Notes: generated by a model not told the origin, from the letters alone. A stretch of DNA of 64,000 nt from Ooceraea biroi (GCF_003672135.1 NC_039514.1:5318432-5382431), one strand, 5' to 3'. Counted from the stretch's first letter, positions 44,967 to 55,221 are shown. Made by a program: numbers and translations.

Positions 44967-44982
44967 GGTCCTTTTCAGGGCC
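44967..44982 (+). other. Histone-mRNA-type 3' stem-loop motif
   Basis: GGTCCTTTTCAGGGCC folds into a 6-bp stem (one G-U pair) with a UUUC loop, followed by ACCAAAGA. This matches the form of the histone mRNA 3' stem-loop and its downstream purine-rich element. No histone coding sequence is nearby. The mirrored site at 43000-43015 (minus strand) has one broken pair. Confidence 0.45.
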
Positions 44983-45197
44983 ACCAAAGATTTAATAACG
45001 TCGAAACAGTCTCAAACATATTTCTTGAATAACTTTCCATATATCATATATTAAATATATATATATATATATCTTATATATATTAATTAGATATATTGAA
45101 AAATATTCTTAATAAATTTTATATTATTATTATTTATTATTTAGCTTTAACAATATATAGTATATATACATAAAAATATATTAATATGTATACATAC

Positions 45198-45528
45198 TGT
45201 TACATCCGGGTTGGCCACCCGGTGTAACGGAGCCGGGCGTGCAGCTGAGAGTCAGCTGGAAAGAAGACGCGAGTTGACGTCTCCGGGGCGAATCAACATC
45301 TCCGCGGCAACGGCTAAACAAGATGGGAACAAGGAGTTGAAGCTCAGCTGTGATCCCAGCTGGACGTGTCGCGAGCCGCTCCGATAACTGCACGAATTAT
45401 ACATCCGATCCGATATAATTAGAATAAAGTTCTATTCTATTTCGTAAACGCGAGTATTATTTACGCGAGCGCGCAAGTGACAGCGAGCGTGTGCGCGCGA
45501 GACGACCGGAGTCTGCCCGGACGTAACA
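45198..45528. repeat. Solo LTR in the right arm
   Basis: 331 bp, the inverted counterpart of 42450-42780, with the matching 4-bp flanks (ATAC on both sides). A 70-codon open frame inside is identical to that of the left copy. Confidence 0.8.
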
Positions 45529-45915
45529 ATACTATGTTTACGCTGGCGATGCTTATGTTATTAGCACGTTCTTATCATTTTGATCGATAAATTCTTAATG
45601 TTATTAAAATACAAACAATAACTTAGTTTTTAAATTTTGCAAAAATATGAACTCGTCAGATTAAAAATGGCATTTTTTAAAAACAATGGTTAATTTTTGT
45701 TCATAATTGCAAATGATTCTTTGATAGTCATTATCAATACATTATTTATTAAACTAGATTTCGAAAACACCTTAATTTTATATTTTAGGTTTTGAATTTG
45801 TAAGAATTCGCCTGTGTGCGCCGCGCCGCCTCCGTCCACATCACGGTCGTGCCATCTGCCGTTACCGACCGTTACTCATAACCGAAGGAAGGCATTTATG
45901 CCGTTGCTTGTACAA

Positions 45916-46453
45916 GGACGCATAAAATTTTTGTTTCTGAAATATCCGTAGATTCGTCAATTAAAATAGAAAATTTTTGTTTTTGCAAAATATTAACAAG
46001 TTTTTCTATTTCCCGTTTTGCGATTACATCTTTTACAATATTGGTGCACTTGGATCGAGCCAGTGAAAGATCTTGAACGATTAAAGAAACTATAAATACG
46101 TTTTTTAACAAAGGAATTAAATGATCTGCGGTATAAAAAGCAACATTATGCTCGGCAAAAAATGCTGCTAATTTAATTTCAGCTCGTTTAATGTTATCAA
46201 TATGTGAACTACTATTACTCTGAAGGTTTTGGCTTTGACTTTGAGAATTATATTTTTTTATATGTTTGACCGTTTGTGAATGGCGTGTTAAATCTGTTTT
46301 GCAGCATTTGATAGTGATATTGCACAAAATACAAATTGCTTTATCATTTTCTGTAGGATGAGGAGCCAGCCATCCTTTAAATAAATTATCATCTAACCAA
46401 GATTTATGAAAAACTCGCGCTTTTTTAATAGCTCCTTTCGAATCAATTTCCAT
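45916..46453 (-). pseudogene. hAT 2 transposase, N-terminal part
   Basis: It starts at ATG 46453 on the minus strand and encodes a BED-like zinc finger (WLAPHPTENDKAICILC with a downstream H-x4-H), then AFFAEHNVAFYTADHLIPL and ILIDESTDISETKILCVLVQ. The frame is cut at VQ by the palindromic insertion; the next residues of the family (YLSP) are found at 42062 on its other side. Confidence 0.8.
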
Positions 46454-46763
46454 TAAATAATTAATATAAATTTGTTATGCTTATATGTGTTAAATACTTG
46501 TATGTTTGGTGATAAACATCTACTTACCTACTCTTATTCGCTGTCCATCACCTTTTCGCGCCCAACATTTGTTTACCTAAACGACAGTCGCTACCGACTA
46601 CCGTCGCTACTGGTTTCATAGTTGCGCGCCGCGCATACGCGAGAAAAAGCGGCCCGAATAGCAACACTGCCGGCGGGGAGGGGGCGAAGCCCCTGCCCCC
46701 GCCCTCCCGCGAAGCGGGTTGAAAACGAGTGTATGTGTCCGGGGCTCCAGTTTCGGAAAATAT

Positions 46764-46795
46764 AACCTAACCAGGTTAGGTTAGGTTAGGTTAAG
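46764..46795. repeat. Inverted telomere-type repeats in K1
   Basis: AACCTAACC is followed directly by AGGTTAGGTTAGGTTAGG, so the telomere-type motif faces itself in the right arm of foldback K1. The left arm has only a short GGGTTAGGTTA near 39475. Confidence 0.8.
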
Positions 46796-47278
46796 TTAAA
46801 GCAGAGAATACTTTGTATTTAACTGTTTGTGCTTTTGGTTAAAGTGAAGAATACTTTGTACTTATATTAAAAGAAACTATTCTATATATTAACAATTCAC
46901 TGCTTTTAATAACTTTCCTTTCTTCGTTCATATACATATTCGTCGTTTATATCTTTCAATATTCAAAATAACTACTATATTTTCGAAATTTCTTTTGTTA
47001 AGAACTTTTTCATAAACAACGATCAACGACTAAAACCTAGTGCGGGTTATTCGGGAAAGTTACCTTTGTAATATATGTCAATATCATGTTCTTGCTTCAC
47101 GTGGACAGCTAAAAGTTAGTGCGAAATCATTAAACTTTTTTTGTTAATAACTTTAGAATAAACAACGAGCGACGACTAAAACCTTTTGAAGGTCACTCAG
47201 GAGGGTGACTTCTATAATATATGTCACAGTCAAGGTCATCGGGGCTGGGTCCGTTATTGTATATATTTACCTAAATAA

Positions 47279-47972
47279 ATTTTAATAAAATAATATCATG
47301 TCAAATTTTTCTAGAATCACAAATACAAGTTTTTTTTTAAATAACGTGATCGAGAGAGGTATGCATCTGCTCGTATACGCGATGCTACCTAGAAATATTT
47401 TAAATAAAGACTTTCTTATAATAGTCGAGTGATGATACGCTATATTACCTGCAGTCCGGAAATATTATGCGTTGATGTTACTGCGTCGAAAACTGCTATA
47501 CAACCGCTCGACAATTTTTCGAAAGAGTCAATTGTCGATATCGAAAGGAGTGAAATGTCACTTGTGAGATAATGCCAACCAGAGAACCAGATGGTAGTAT
47601 TACAATTAATCAGCTATTTTATTAAATTAGGATTTTATTTGGAACAACTATTACGTCGAACGATGATTAAAAACCAAAATGATCGAGTTATTCATGATCG
47701 GAGCTATATCGCGAATTGATGAACTCAAGTCTCTACAAGCCTAATAAAAATCGCGATCGGGATTGATATGCATCTGCTCGTATGCGCGATGCTATTTAGA
47801 AATACTTCAAATAAAAACCAAAACGATCGAATTATTTATGATAAGAGCAATGTCGCGAGTTTTACTGCGATTAGACGTTCGCGAAACTTCATTTGTTTAT
47901 ACCTTTATTATTAAAATATTATTAAGATAGCAATAAATGTAAGTTGAAAAATGCATGTATGTGCAAAAGACC
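47279..47972. other. Spacer with diverged direct repeats
   Basis: No gene is seen. A block containing ATGCATCTGCTCGTATRCGC occurs near 47361 and 47769, and AAAACCAAAAYGATCGARTT near 47669 and 47815, so the stretch is made of at least two diverged copies of one repeat. Confidence 0.5.
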
Positions 47973-48334
47973 TGTAGCGGTTCGGAGCGTCGCGACGGCC
48001 ATCTGCTGGAATTATCACGAGTTTTGTCACTAGGCGTTACGTGGCAAATTTAACTTGTTTAAAGCTCCTGGTAACAATCATTATTGGTAAAAAAATGAAT
48101 TTTGTTAATTAAGAAATAATTGTCTTATCGGTTTCACGATGCGCATTCTGTTCTCGGCTTTCAATCGCGTCAGACGTTCCGTTAACAATTCTGTAATGGT
48201 GAATTTTTATAAAATAATATTGTTCATTTGGTTAATTAAAGTATTTATTGTCAAGTTACATTTGCTTGTTGGTTTATTCCATCGCGGATTACATTTGTTA
48301 CGGACGCGCATTGGTGAAGATTCGTCATATCTTT

Positions 48335-48352
48335 TGGTGACCCCGACGTGAT
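48335..48352 (+). promoter_or_regulatory. Primer binding site of element G (tRNA-Trp type)
   Basis: TGGTGACCCCGACGTGAT is complementary to the 3' end of tRNA-Trp, the primer type known from avian sarcoma viruses and used by some insect gypsy-group elements. Confidence 0.75.
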
Positions 48353-48602
48353 CCGCGAAAGGCCAACGCGACTGCGGTTGACAAACGTGACCAGCGAACA
48401 TTTGGACTGATCGACGTGTCGTAGTGCCAAAACCTGTGCGTGAAAAAACATTGTGACTTTGTGACTCTCTGTGTGTGCTCCAGGTCTTGGTGATGCCCGT
48501 TGGCCGATCGCCGACTAGACCACCTCTTCATCCGAGCGTTCCAAGCACGCCTTCGACTTCTACTGCAATTGATTTTCCTGTTTCTCCTGCCTCGATGCCG
48601 GC

Positions 48603-48962
48603 ATGGCTCAACATGGCAGCGGTTCACCAGGACGTATCGACGGGCTGACGAACCCGGGAGCGCGTGATGATCCACCTGGAATCGGAGAGATAAAGGCTGT
48701 CAGGCTCTCACGGCCGTTCTGGCGAGATAATCCAGCGAGGTATTTTCTTGTGGCCGAAATGACCTTCGCCTTGCACCGAATTACCTCAGACGAGTCGAAA
48801 AACAGGTATGTGGTAATCCATTTTGACGCCGACCTCCTCAGAATAGTAGGCGATATTATCGAGTCACCGCCCGCATCTGGTAAATACGAAGCTCTAAAAA
48901 AGAGGATAATCGATAACCTGTCTGACAAGGAAAGTAACACAACTGTCCCTCACCGATTTTGA
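48603..48962 (+). pseudogene. Element G Gag, N-terminal fragment
   Basis: The frame starts at ATG 48603 and encodes 119 residues. The part from residue 30 has the insect gypsy Gag pattern (RPFWRDNPARYFLVAEMTFA, RYVVIHFDADLLRIVGDII, KYEALKKRIIDNLSDKES). It ends where the element is truncated, so the capsid C-terminus and zinc knuckle are missing. Confidence 0.65.
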
Positions 48963-49313
48963 TGGACTTTGGATATGTTGTAGAGCATCGAAAAATATTA
49001 GACCCATATTTTTTTAGCAGCTCAATTTTAGAGTATCTCACCGTTTAGGGGTTGAAACAGCCCCTCGAAGATAATGAATTTTTTTATTTTTAGCGAATAT
49101 CTTTGAAAATATAAGATATATGAAAAAATGTTTTATACAAAAGTTTTATAGTATTTTATACTCTTTACAACGGTGTATTCACATTTTTCGAAATGTCAAA
49201 TTTTTTAATTTACCCCCACCCCCGACCCTTATTTTTGCAAAATTTAAGAACTTCGTAAGAACAAAAATTGAAGAGCATCGAATGCCAAATCCAACCATAT
49301 ATAATACTATTAT
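48963..49313. other. Spacer, nothing recognised
   Basis: AT-rich sequence between the broken gag of G and foldback K2. A small open frame (49120-49332) has no recognisable motif. Confidence 0.5.
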
Positions 49314-50033
49314 GGGTAATTATATAGTTTAACGGAGCACCTTCGGATAACCTCGACTTTGACATATATTATAAAGGTCACCCTCCTGAGTGACCTTCAA
49401 AAGGTTTTAGCCGTCGCTCATTGTTTATTAAAAAGTTATAAACAAAATAAATTCAGTGATTTCGTATGGATCTTCGACTTTTCACACGAAGCAAGGACTT
49501 GAAGTTGACATATATTACACAGATCGCCTCACCAAGTAACATGCAGGTTTCATCTGTTGCTCGTTGTTTGTTAAAAAGTTATTAACCAAAAAAGTATCAC
49601 GCATAGTTTTCAGCCCGCTTCGCGGGGAGGGCGAGGGGAGGGGCTTTGCCCCTCCCCCGCCGTGGCCAGTGTAACAAATTTCAGTGTGATACACGATTGT
49701 TTTATACTATAATAGAAGACGTTCAGACACGTATCCCGGCGGGGGGAGGGGCAAAGCCCCTCCCCCCCGCCCACCCCGCGAAGCGGGCTGAAAACTATGC
49801 GTGATACTTTTTTGGTTAATACCTTTTTAATAAACAATGAGTAACAGATGAAACCTTCTGCATGTTACTTGGTGGAAAATCCATACGAAACCACTAAATT
49901 AATTTTGTTAATAACTTTTTAATGAACACGCGCCGGCTAAAACCTTTTGAAGATCACTCAGGAAGGTGACCTTTATAATATATGTCAAGGTCCAGGTCAT
50001 ACGAGGGTGCTCCGTTAAACTATATAATTACCC
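49314..50033. mobile_element. Foldback element K2, complete 720-bp copy
   Basis: The ends GGGTAATTATATAGTTTAAC are exact inverted copies, with a 6-bp duplication TATTAT (49308-49313 and 50034-50039). Most of the element folds on itself; the inner part is TTTTCAGCCCGCTTCGCGGG, then GGGGAGGGGCTTTGCCCCTC, around a short AT-rich centre near 49700. The arms share GACATATATTATAAAGGTCAC and the GC-rich block with K1. It is non-coding. Confidence 0.85.
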
Positions 50034-50782
50034 TATTATGTTTCCACGATTCACTTTTTGGGAAAACGAGATGAAAACATGGTGGTATAGGCGCCGCGCT
50101 GTAAGTAGGTGTTGCGTTATTTCTTTGCAGTTGCGCTTGTGACGTGACGCCCGTGCGCCCGTCACAAGGGTTCGCCCGATCGAGGTAGCACAATTTGGGT
50201 GGGATCGTTCCCTCAAGCGAGAGGGCGTCAAACTTGCTATATTAGAGCGATTGCTACGATTATTTGTGCCGTGCGGAGAGCACGTGCGTTATTAGTGTTC
50301 GCAGAGTGAGAGATCATAGTCTGGAATCTGTAGTCCAATGGTCATCGAGGGAAACTCAGGCGGATAAGAAGTCTGGAGAAGCGGAGTACGGGTTCCGGGG
50401 TCTCCGGGTTCATCGGGATTTCCGACCCATTGCCGAGCGAACGTCGAGAGTCGACTCCGGGCGGTTTCGGGTAGCGATGCGGCCGCATTAGAGTTATCCG
50501 CATAGCCGACCGTTCCGAATTGCGCGTAATCCGATATATCATCCTTGAGAAGCCTGGCGGACGAGAATTCGTCCGTCAGATGTACTAGCGAACGAAATAT
50601 AAGACTTATTATTTGTTATTTAATTGTTGGAGCTTATTGTCTCACGGTTGCCCTTCCAGCGATCCCACTGACTATCCTACGCCCGATTAAAGAACGAGAA
50701 TTGAGAGCTCGTCGTGTTCGTGGAGACTTTTGAGTGGTGCGCAGAGACGCACCTGGCGCCTGATCTTAAGAAAGTACAGATA

Positions 50783-51687
50783 CGAGGTGTGTACAAAAAA
50801 TTCGTGCACTCGGTTCACTAAAACTCCAAATTAAATTATTCTGGAACGGGGATGTGGTCACCCGAAGTACTCTCCCCCTGACAGAATGCACTTGGTCCAA
50901 CGCTTCTTCCATTCTTGAAAGCAGTACTGCATGTCCTCCTTTGTCAGTCCCTTTAAGAGCTTCGTCGTTTCTCGTTTTATAGTATCAACATCCACAAAAT
51001 GTTCATCCTGCAAAATATTTTTCACTTTAGGGAACAGATAGAAGTCACAGGGTGCTATATCAGGCAAATAGGGAGGGTGGTGCATGGTAGTGATTTTATT
51101 TTTGGTCAAAAACTCACGTGTAACGAGCGCGGTGTGCGAAGGTGCATTGTCCTGATGCAGGATCCACGCGTCTCCGCCCACTATTCGGGTCGTGCACGTC
51201 GCACACGTTCATGCAGATGCTTCAAGACTTCAACATAGAATTTTGCATTAACAGTTTAACCTGATGGAACATATTCATGATGAACAACTCCACGAATATC
51301 GAAACAAAACGACGAACATGGTCTTGATGTTTGAATGACTCTTGAACCGGTCCACCCATTTATACACAGTTCTACGCTTCATGGCAGATTCACCATACAC
51401 CATTTCCAACATTTGTAGAATTTCCTCGCCGTTTTTGCCGAGTTTTACGAGAAATTTGATGTTGGTTCTTTGCTCGGTAAACACGTCTCGCTCCATTCCA
51501 CCGACACGACCAAAAGTACGTTCAGAAAAACAGACATCAAAAGCAGAGATTTCACTCGACCGTGACCAAACTTTTACTGAGGACACGTGAGGCTTCCCCC
51601 TAGACGTTGCATTACTGTAGAAACTTACAGCGTTGCCACGTCGGCAGAAACAAATTCAGTGCACGAACTTTTTGTACACACCTCGTA
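50783..51687 (-). mobile_element. Internally deleted mariner in the X1 LTR
   Basis: The ends CGAGGTGTGTACAAAAAATT and AACTTTTTGTACACACCTCG are inverted repeats flanked by TA. At 905 bp it is shorter than a usual mariner (about 1.3 kb) because the middle of the transposase is missing. Confidence 0.9.
50858..51586 (-). pseudogene. Mariner transposase, deleted
   Basis: Minus strand. The N-terminal frame (51586-51275) has the DNA-binding helix-turn-helix (NIKFLVKLGKNGEEILQMLE, RTVYKWVDRFK). It then jumps to FRYSWSC, where the family has its region after the first catalytic Asp, so that Asp is lost. Stops follow. The C-terminal frame (51181-50858) has WILHQDNAPSHTALVTREFL and the mariner signature PDIAPCDFYLF. 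It cannot be active. Confidence 0.85.
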
Positions 51688-51786
51688 TATTAGCGTTCGC
51701 ATTAACACCGGGTTTGCGACGTCGATAGCGCGAGCAAGGCGGGCCACGCTGACGCCGTTTGGGAATTGAACGGCGTCGCAAATGTT

Positions 51787-51804
51787 TGGCGCCCAACGTG
51801 GGGC
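51787..51804 (+). promoter_or_regulatory. X1 primer binding site (tRNA-Lys type)
   Basis: TGGCGCCCAACGTGGGGC lies 6 bp after the LTR end and is complementary to the 3' end of tRNA-Lys(1,2), a primer known from several retroviruses. Confidence 0.8.
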
Positions 51805-52235
51805 ACCCGCTGAAACAAAAACCGTATATTATCGTACCCTGGAAGGCAATCAGTAGCGAGTAATTTTTATTGCGTGAAGAGAAATTGTTCTACTATTTGT
51901 GTGTTATTCGTCGTCTTTATTGTATTTTCTGTGTATCTTTTATTTTATACGCCCCAATTGCCGTTGATTGCCGTAATTGATAGCGTGAGATTTGACCACG
52001 GTCGAATAGTTGGAACCTGGAATTTCGCTAATACGCTTAATTGTCGCGTACAATCGTGCGGCGATCGGCGCGTTGGACTGTTGTGGATATTTTTTCTGTG
52101 TGCTATAGCGAGAGCGCGAGTTCCGACCGCGAGCGTATGTTGTGTTGACATCGCTCGAGCGGTTCGGAAGGAATTTCGAAGACGTATCTCTCGTCCAGCG
52201 TATTTCGTCGGTTACATTCCTTGCGGACGGTATTA
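51805..52235 (+). other. X1 leader, first part
   Basis: Untranslated leader between the primer site and the Tc1-like insertion; it resumes at 54241 and runs to the gag ATG at 54486. A 130-codon open frame with a hydrophobic start (51874-52266) crosses into the transposon end and is therefore probably accidental. Confidence 0.5.
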
Positions 52236-54238
52236 CAGGGCGGTCCACTTAAATCGATCATCTTAGATATTTCACTTGTTTTTGATGATACGAAAAAATG
52301 TCTATGGAAAAAGTTGCACCGTTCGAAGGGGCTATCATGATGACAGAACAACAATTTTTTCAAGGCTATTTTTTTCGGAGATTCAAAGGTCAAGATAATT
52401 TTTTTAAATGGAACTACATATTTTTGTTTGCGCAATTTTATAGCCAACATCGAGAGGAGTTTAGCGACTTATGACAACATGACCTTTAAATGATCTTGAA
52501 CGCGGGAAACAGAAAAATCAAACTTTATGCTCTTCAACACAAAAATTTATTTAAGGTGTTCGAAATGATGTCCTTCGACTTCAATACATTTTCTAAGGCT
52601 CCATGGACGTTCTACTTATCAAAGCCACCTTAGATTTTCGACGGTCCAATAGTTCATATTTCTTCTATTTACTTGTCCATGGTTAGTGAACATTGATTCA
52701 TCGGTAAACACTCTCATGTTCTGGAATTCAATGGAATGTAAGATTGAAATAATTCCATACATGTATTATGTGCGTGTGTGTATGTGTATGTAAATATTTA
52801 TGATCGTGAAATGCTTTCGCAGTTCAGTTCATTTCCTGAACTTCTCGATATCAGAGTTTAAATATGACTGATTATACGAAAGAGGAAAGAATAGAAATGC
52901 TTCTTATTTACGGTGAAAGCGGAAGAAGCTCTACAGAGGCGCAGAGAATGTACGGCCAAAGATACCCTGAAAAGCGTTTACCGTCTCGCGCTGCTTTTCA
53001 CCGTCTTAATAAAACATTTCGTGAAACTGGAAGTGTTTGTTCACGTAAGAAAATGCGATCTCGTTTGCAAACTAATGAACCAGCAGAAGTTACTGTTTTG
53101 GCTGCAGTGGCAAATAATCCACATATCAGTTCTCGACAAATACAAAGAAATACTGGTATTTCCAAGACAAGTGTTTTACGCATTCTTAAACGCCACTCAT
53201 TTCATCCATATCACATTGCATTGCATCAAGAACTTCATGGAAATGATTTTATTAATCGAATAGAATTTTGTCAATGGGCGCTACAACAGTTGGAGGTCAA
53301 TGAATTATTCTTCAACAGAATATTGTTTACCGATGAATCAACTTTCACTAACCATGGACAAGTAAATAGAAGAAATATGCACTATTGGTCCGTTGAAAAT
53401 CCAAGGTGGCTTCGACAAGTAGAACGTCAACGTCCATGGAGTCTTAATGTATGGTGTGGTGTTTTACACAATCGAATCATTGGCCCTTTCTTTATTGATG
53501 GTACATTAAATGGTCAAAAATATGCTGATTTTTTGTCCCAACAATTACCAAACTTATTGGAAGAGGTGCCGTTAGAAACTCGTTTACAAATGTGGTATCA
53601 GCATGGTGGTTGTCCGGCTCATAACGCACGTGTTGCACGTAGAGTTTTACACGAAATGTTTCCGGAACGCTGAATAGGAAGAGGAGGACATATCAGTTGG
53701 CCAGCACGTTCTCCTGATTTGAATCCTTTAGACTTTTTTGTGGGGAATGTTAAAGAACACTGTTTACAATGATGTACCAACTACACAAGAGAACATGAGA
53801 GAGCGCATTTTGAATGCATGTGCTAGTATAAATTCAGAAATAATAGAAAGGGTAAAAGTATCATTTGTGCATCGTATTAGAATATGTACTGAAGTCGGAG
53901 GACATCATTTCGAACACCTCCTTAAATAAATTTTTGTGTTGAAGAGCATAGTTTGATTTTTCTGTTTCCCGCGTTCAAGATCATTTAAAGGTCATGTTGT
54001 CATAGGTCGCTGAACTCCTCTCGATGTTGGCTATAAAATTGCGCAAACAAAAATATGTAGTTCCATTTAAAAAAATTATCTTGACTTTTGAATCTCCGAA
54101 AAAAATAGCCTTGAAAACATTTTTGTTCTGTCATCATGATAGTCCCTTCGAACGGTGCAACTTTTTCCTTAGACATTTTTTCGTATCATCAAAAACAAGT
54201 GAAATATCTAAGATGATCGATTTAAGTGGACCACCCTG
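52236..54238 (+). mobile_element. Tc1/mariner-superfamily element with 340-bp inverted repeats
   Basis: CAGGGCGGTCCACTTAAATC and its inverted copy at the right end are flanked by TA (52234-52235 and 54239-54240). The arms are about 338 bp each and nearly identical. They enclose one transposase gene whose last codons run into the right arm. It is closely related in plan to the element at 36261-38309. Confidence 0.9.
52864..53929 (+). pseudogene. Tc1/mariner-like transposase, nearly intact
   Basis: The frame from ATG 52864 runs 269 codons to TGA 53671-53673. The N-terminus has two helix-turn-helix parts (TKEERIEMLLIYGESGRSS, NPHISSRQIQRNTGISKTSV). The catalytic domain has LFTDESTFTNHGQVNRRN, then WYQHGGCPAHNARVARRVL. 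After the stop the frame continues with ISWPARSPDLNPLDFF. A one-base shift near 53735 restores the C-terminus, ending in the right arm at 53929. The last acidic residue is Asp (DLNPLDFF), unlike Tc1 (Glu). One stop and one shift are the only lesions seen. Confidence 0.85.
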
Positions 54239-54485
54239 TATATTATTCGTGTGTTATAAGAAAGCGTTCGTGCCGTGTTGATAGTCGTGCGTCTTAGGAC
54301 GGCAACAGACGGCGAAACTTTTATTTACATTCCGACGTTCACCGAATAACGTATTCGGAGACGACTTTGGCTAGTGTTCGCGCCGTATCATATCTGGTCC
54401 CTTGAGGCTTGCCGCGTGCCGTGCCGTTTAGCTCGCAAAGAGGTGGTTCGTGTCGCGAGAGACTGGTCGGAACTTCGAAAGCATT

Positions 54486-55221
54486 ATGAACGGGGACGAC
54501 TCGCTGGCGTGGATAGACAAGCTCACCCAGGAGTAAACTATAGCCTACCTCGAACATCGCGGTTTGGACACCCGGGGTATTTTGCCGACACTGCGGGAGC
54601 GGTTGCGTCAGGATGAGAAGATCCGACGTACCGGACCGAACCTCGCGCCGGCCGCGGATCCAATGAGTAGGACAACACCGACCGAGCCCTCGGGAGCGAC
54701 CGCGTTATTCCCGGACGAAGTGGGGGCGGCGGTCGACAGATCAGATCCTACGCGTATTCCGACGAACCGCGCACCCCGCGACGAGTGGAAACGACCCGAT
54801 TATTTTGCGCGTTTGGAAGAGGAACCGTATCGACTACCTACGACTTTTGAGACATCCCGGGGAGGGGGTACGCGTTTTGCACGTGCATCGGCAGCGGATG
54901 CGTGTAACCTATTGCGTCGGTGGAATTTGTTATTTTCGGGCAGACGGGGTAGCGACGCGGAGGCCTTCCTTGCCCGGCTGCAGGAGGCTCGCGCCGTCAT
55001 TACCGTGTCGGATATTGACCTGTTTAAATGCCTACCGTTGTTCTTGTCTGAGGTAGCTCTTTATTGGTATCGGTTAGAGAGTGAAAATTGGCGTAGTTGG
55101 GCCGAGTTTGAGATCGCGTAGCGTCGCCGGTTTGGGGACCCAGACTACGAGTACGCATTGCGGGATGAAATCGCGCGGAGGACCCAAGGAGAGCATGAAC
55201 CGGTGAGCGACTACTTAACAT
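54486..55221 (+). pseudogene. X1 Gag, N-terminal and capsid part
   Basis: ATG 54486 opens a frame with SLAWIDKLTQE, then TAA at 54534-54536, then a long continuation that includes a gypsy-type Gag core: FARASAADACNLLRRWNLLF, then a helix with AEAFLARLQEARAVITV and LFLSEVALYWYR. A TAG at 55119-55121 and then RRRFGDPDYEYALRDEI follow, up to SDYLT, where the solo LTR is inserted (ACAT duplication). Gag continues at 60497. Gag builds the intracellular particle. The stops make this copy defective. Confidence 0.8.

Larger units (their letters stand above)
42071..45907. mobile_element. 3.8-kb palindromic element with a solo LTR in each arm
   Basis: The ends GCAACGGCATAAATGCC and GGCATTTATGCCGTTGC are flanked by the perfect 8-bp duplication TTGTACAA (42063-42070 and 45908-45915), which interrupts the hAT 2 transposase codons for LVQ. 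Arms 42071-43020 and about 44961-45907 are near-identical inverted copies, each with a 331-bp solo LTR at the same place. The central 1.94 kb holds an intact Tc1-type transposase and a further MITE. An 8-bp duplication is not typical of Tc1, so the outer element and the central gene are probably of different origin. Confidence 0.85.
39637..46669 (-). mobile_element. hAT transposon 2, split by a palindromic element
   Basis: The terminal inverted repeats CAGTGTTGCTATTCGGGCCG match at both ends and are flanked by a perfect 8-bp duplication CCGGCGGG (39629-39636 and 46670-46677). The transposase gene on the minus strand is interrupted by the insertion 42071-45907 and has two further frame breaks. 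Without the insertion the element is about 3.2 kb, similar to hAT 1 at 55883-59187, to which its protein is closely related. Confidence 0.9.
38794..47272. mobile_element. Foldback element K1, split by a hAT transposon
   Basis: The outer ends are inverted (AGGTAAATATATACAATAAC at both) with a 6-bp duplication AAATAA (38788-38793 and 47273-47278). Arms of roughly 600-850 bp carry GACATATATTRTAGAGGTCAC blocks and TTTCAGCCCGCTTCGCGGG next to a GC-rich centre. The hAT element 39637-46669 lies in that centre; without it and its duplication the element is about 1.44 kb. K2 (49314-50033) is a shorter relative. No transposase of its own is visible. Confidence 0.8.
47973..48962 (+). mobile_element. LTR element G, 5' fragment (LTR, primer site, start of gag)
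   Basis: A probable 355-bp LTR (TGTAGCGG at 47973 to TTCGTCA at 48327) is followed by a tRNA-Trp-type primer binding site, a leader and 120 codons of gag. The element stops abruptly near 48962 without pol or a second LTR. The LTR borders are set only by TG/CA ends and distance to the primer site. Confidence 0.6.
50138..51780 (+). repeat. X1 5' LTR, interrupted by a mariner element
   Basis: It starts TGTGACGTGACGCCCG and ends CGGCGTCGCA just before the primer binding site. Without the mariner and its TA duplication it is 736 bp. The same start and end (TGTGACG, CGTCGCA) define the solo LTR at 55222-60492, from a related family. Confidence 0.8.

Noticed and set aside
42585..45393. Two identical 70-aa frames at 42585-42797 and 45181-45393
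   Set aside because: They lie in the mirrored solo LTRs, without a known motif.
48335..51804. tRNA-like 18-mers at 48335 and 51787 as tRNA genes
   Set aside because: Only the 3' 18 bases match, next to LTR ends; they are primer binding sites.
51874..52266. 130-codon frame with a hydrophobic start as a membrane protein
   Set aside because: It spans the X1 leader and crosses into the inverted repeat of the inserted Tc1-like element, so it post-dates both and is accidental.
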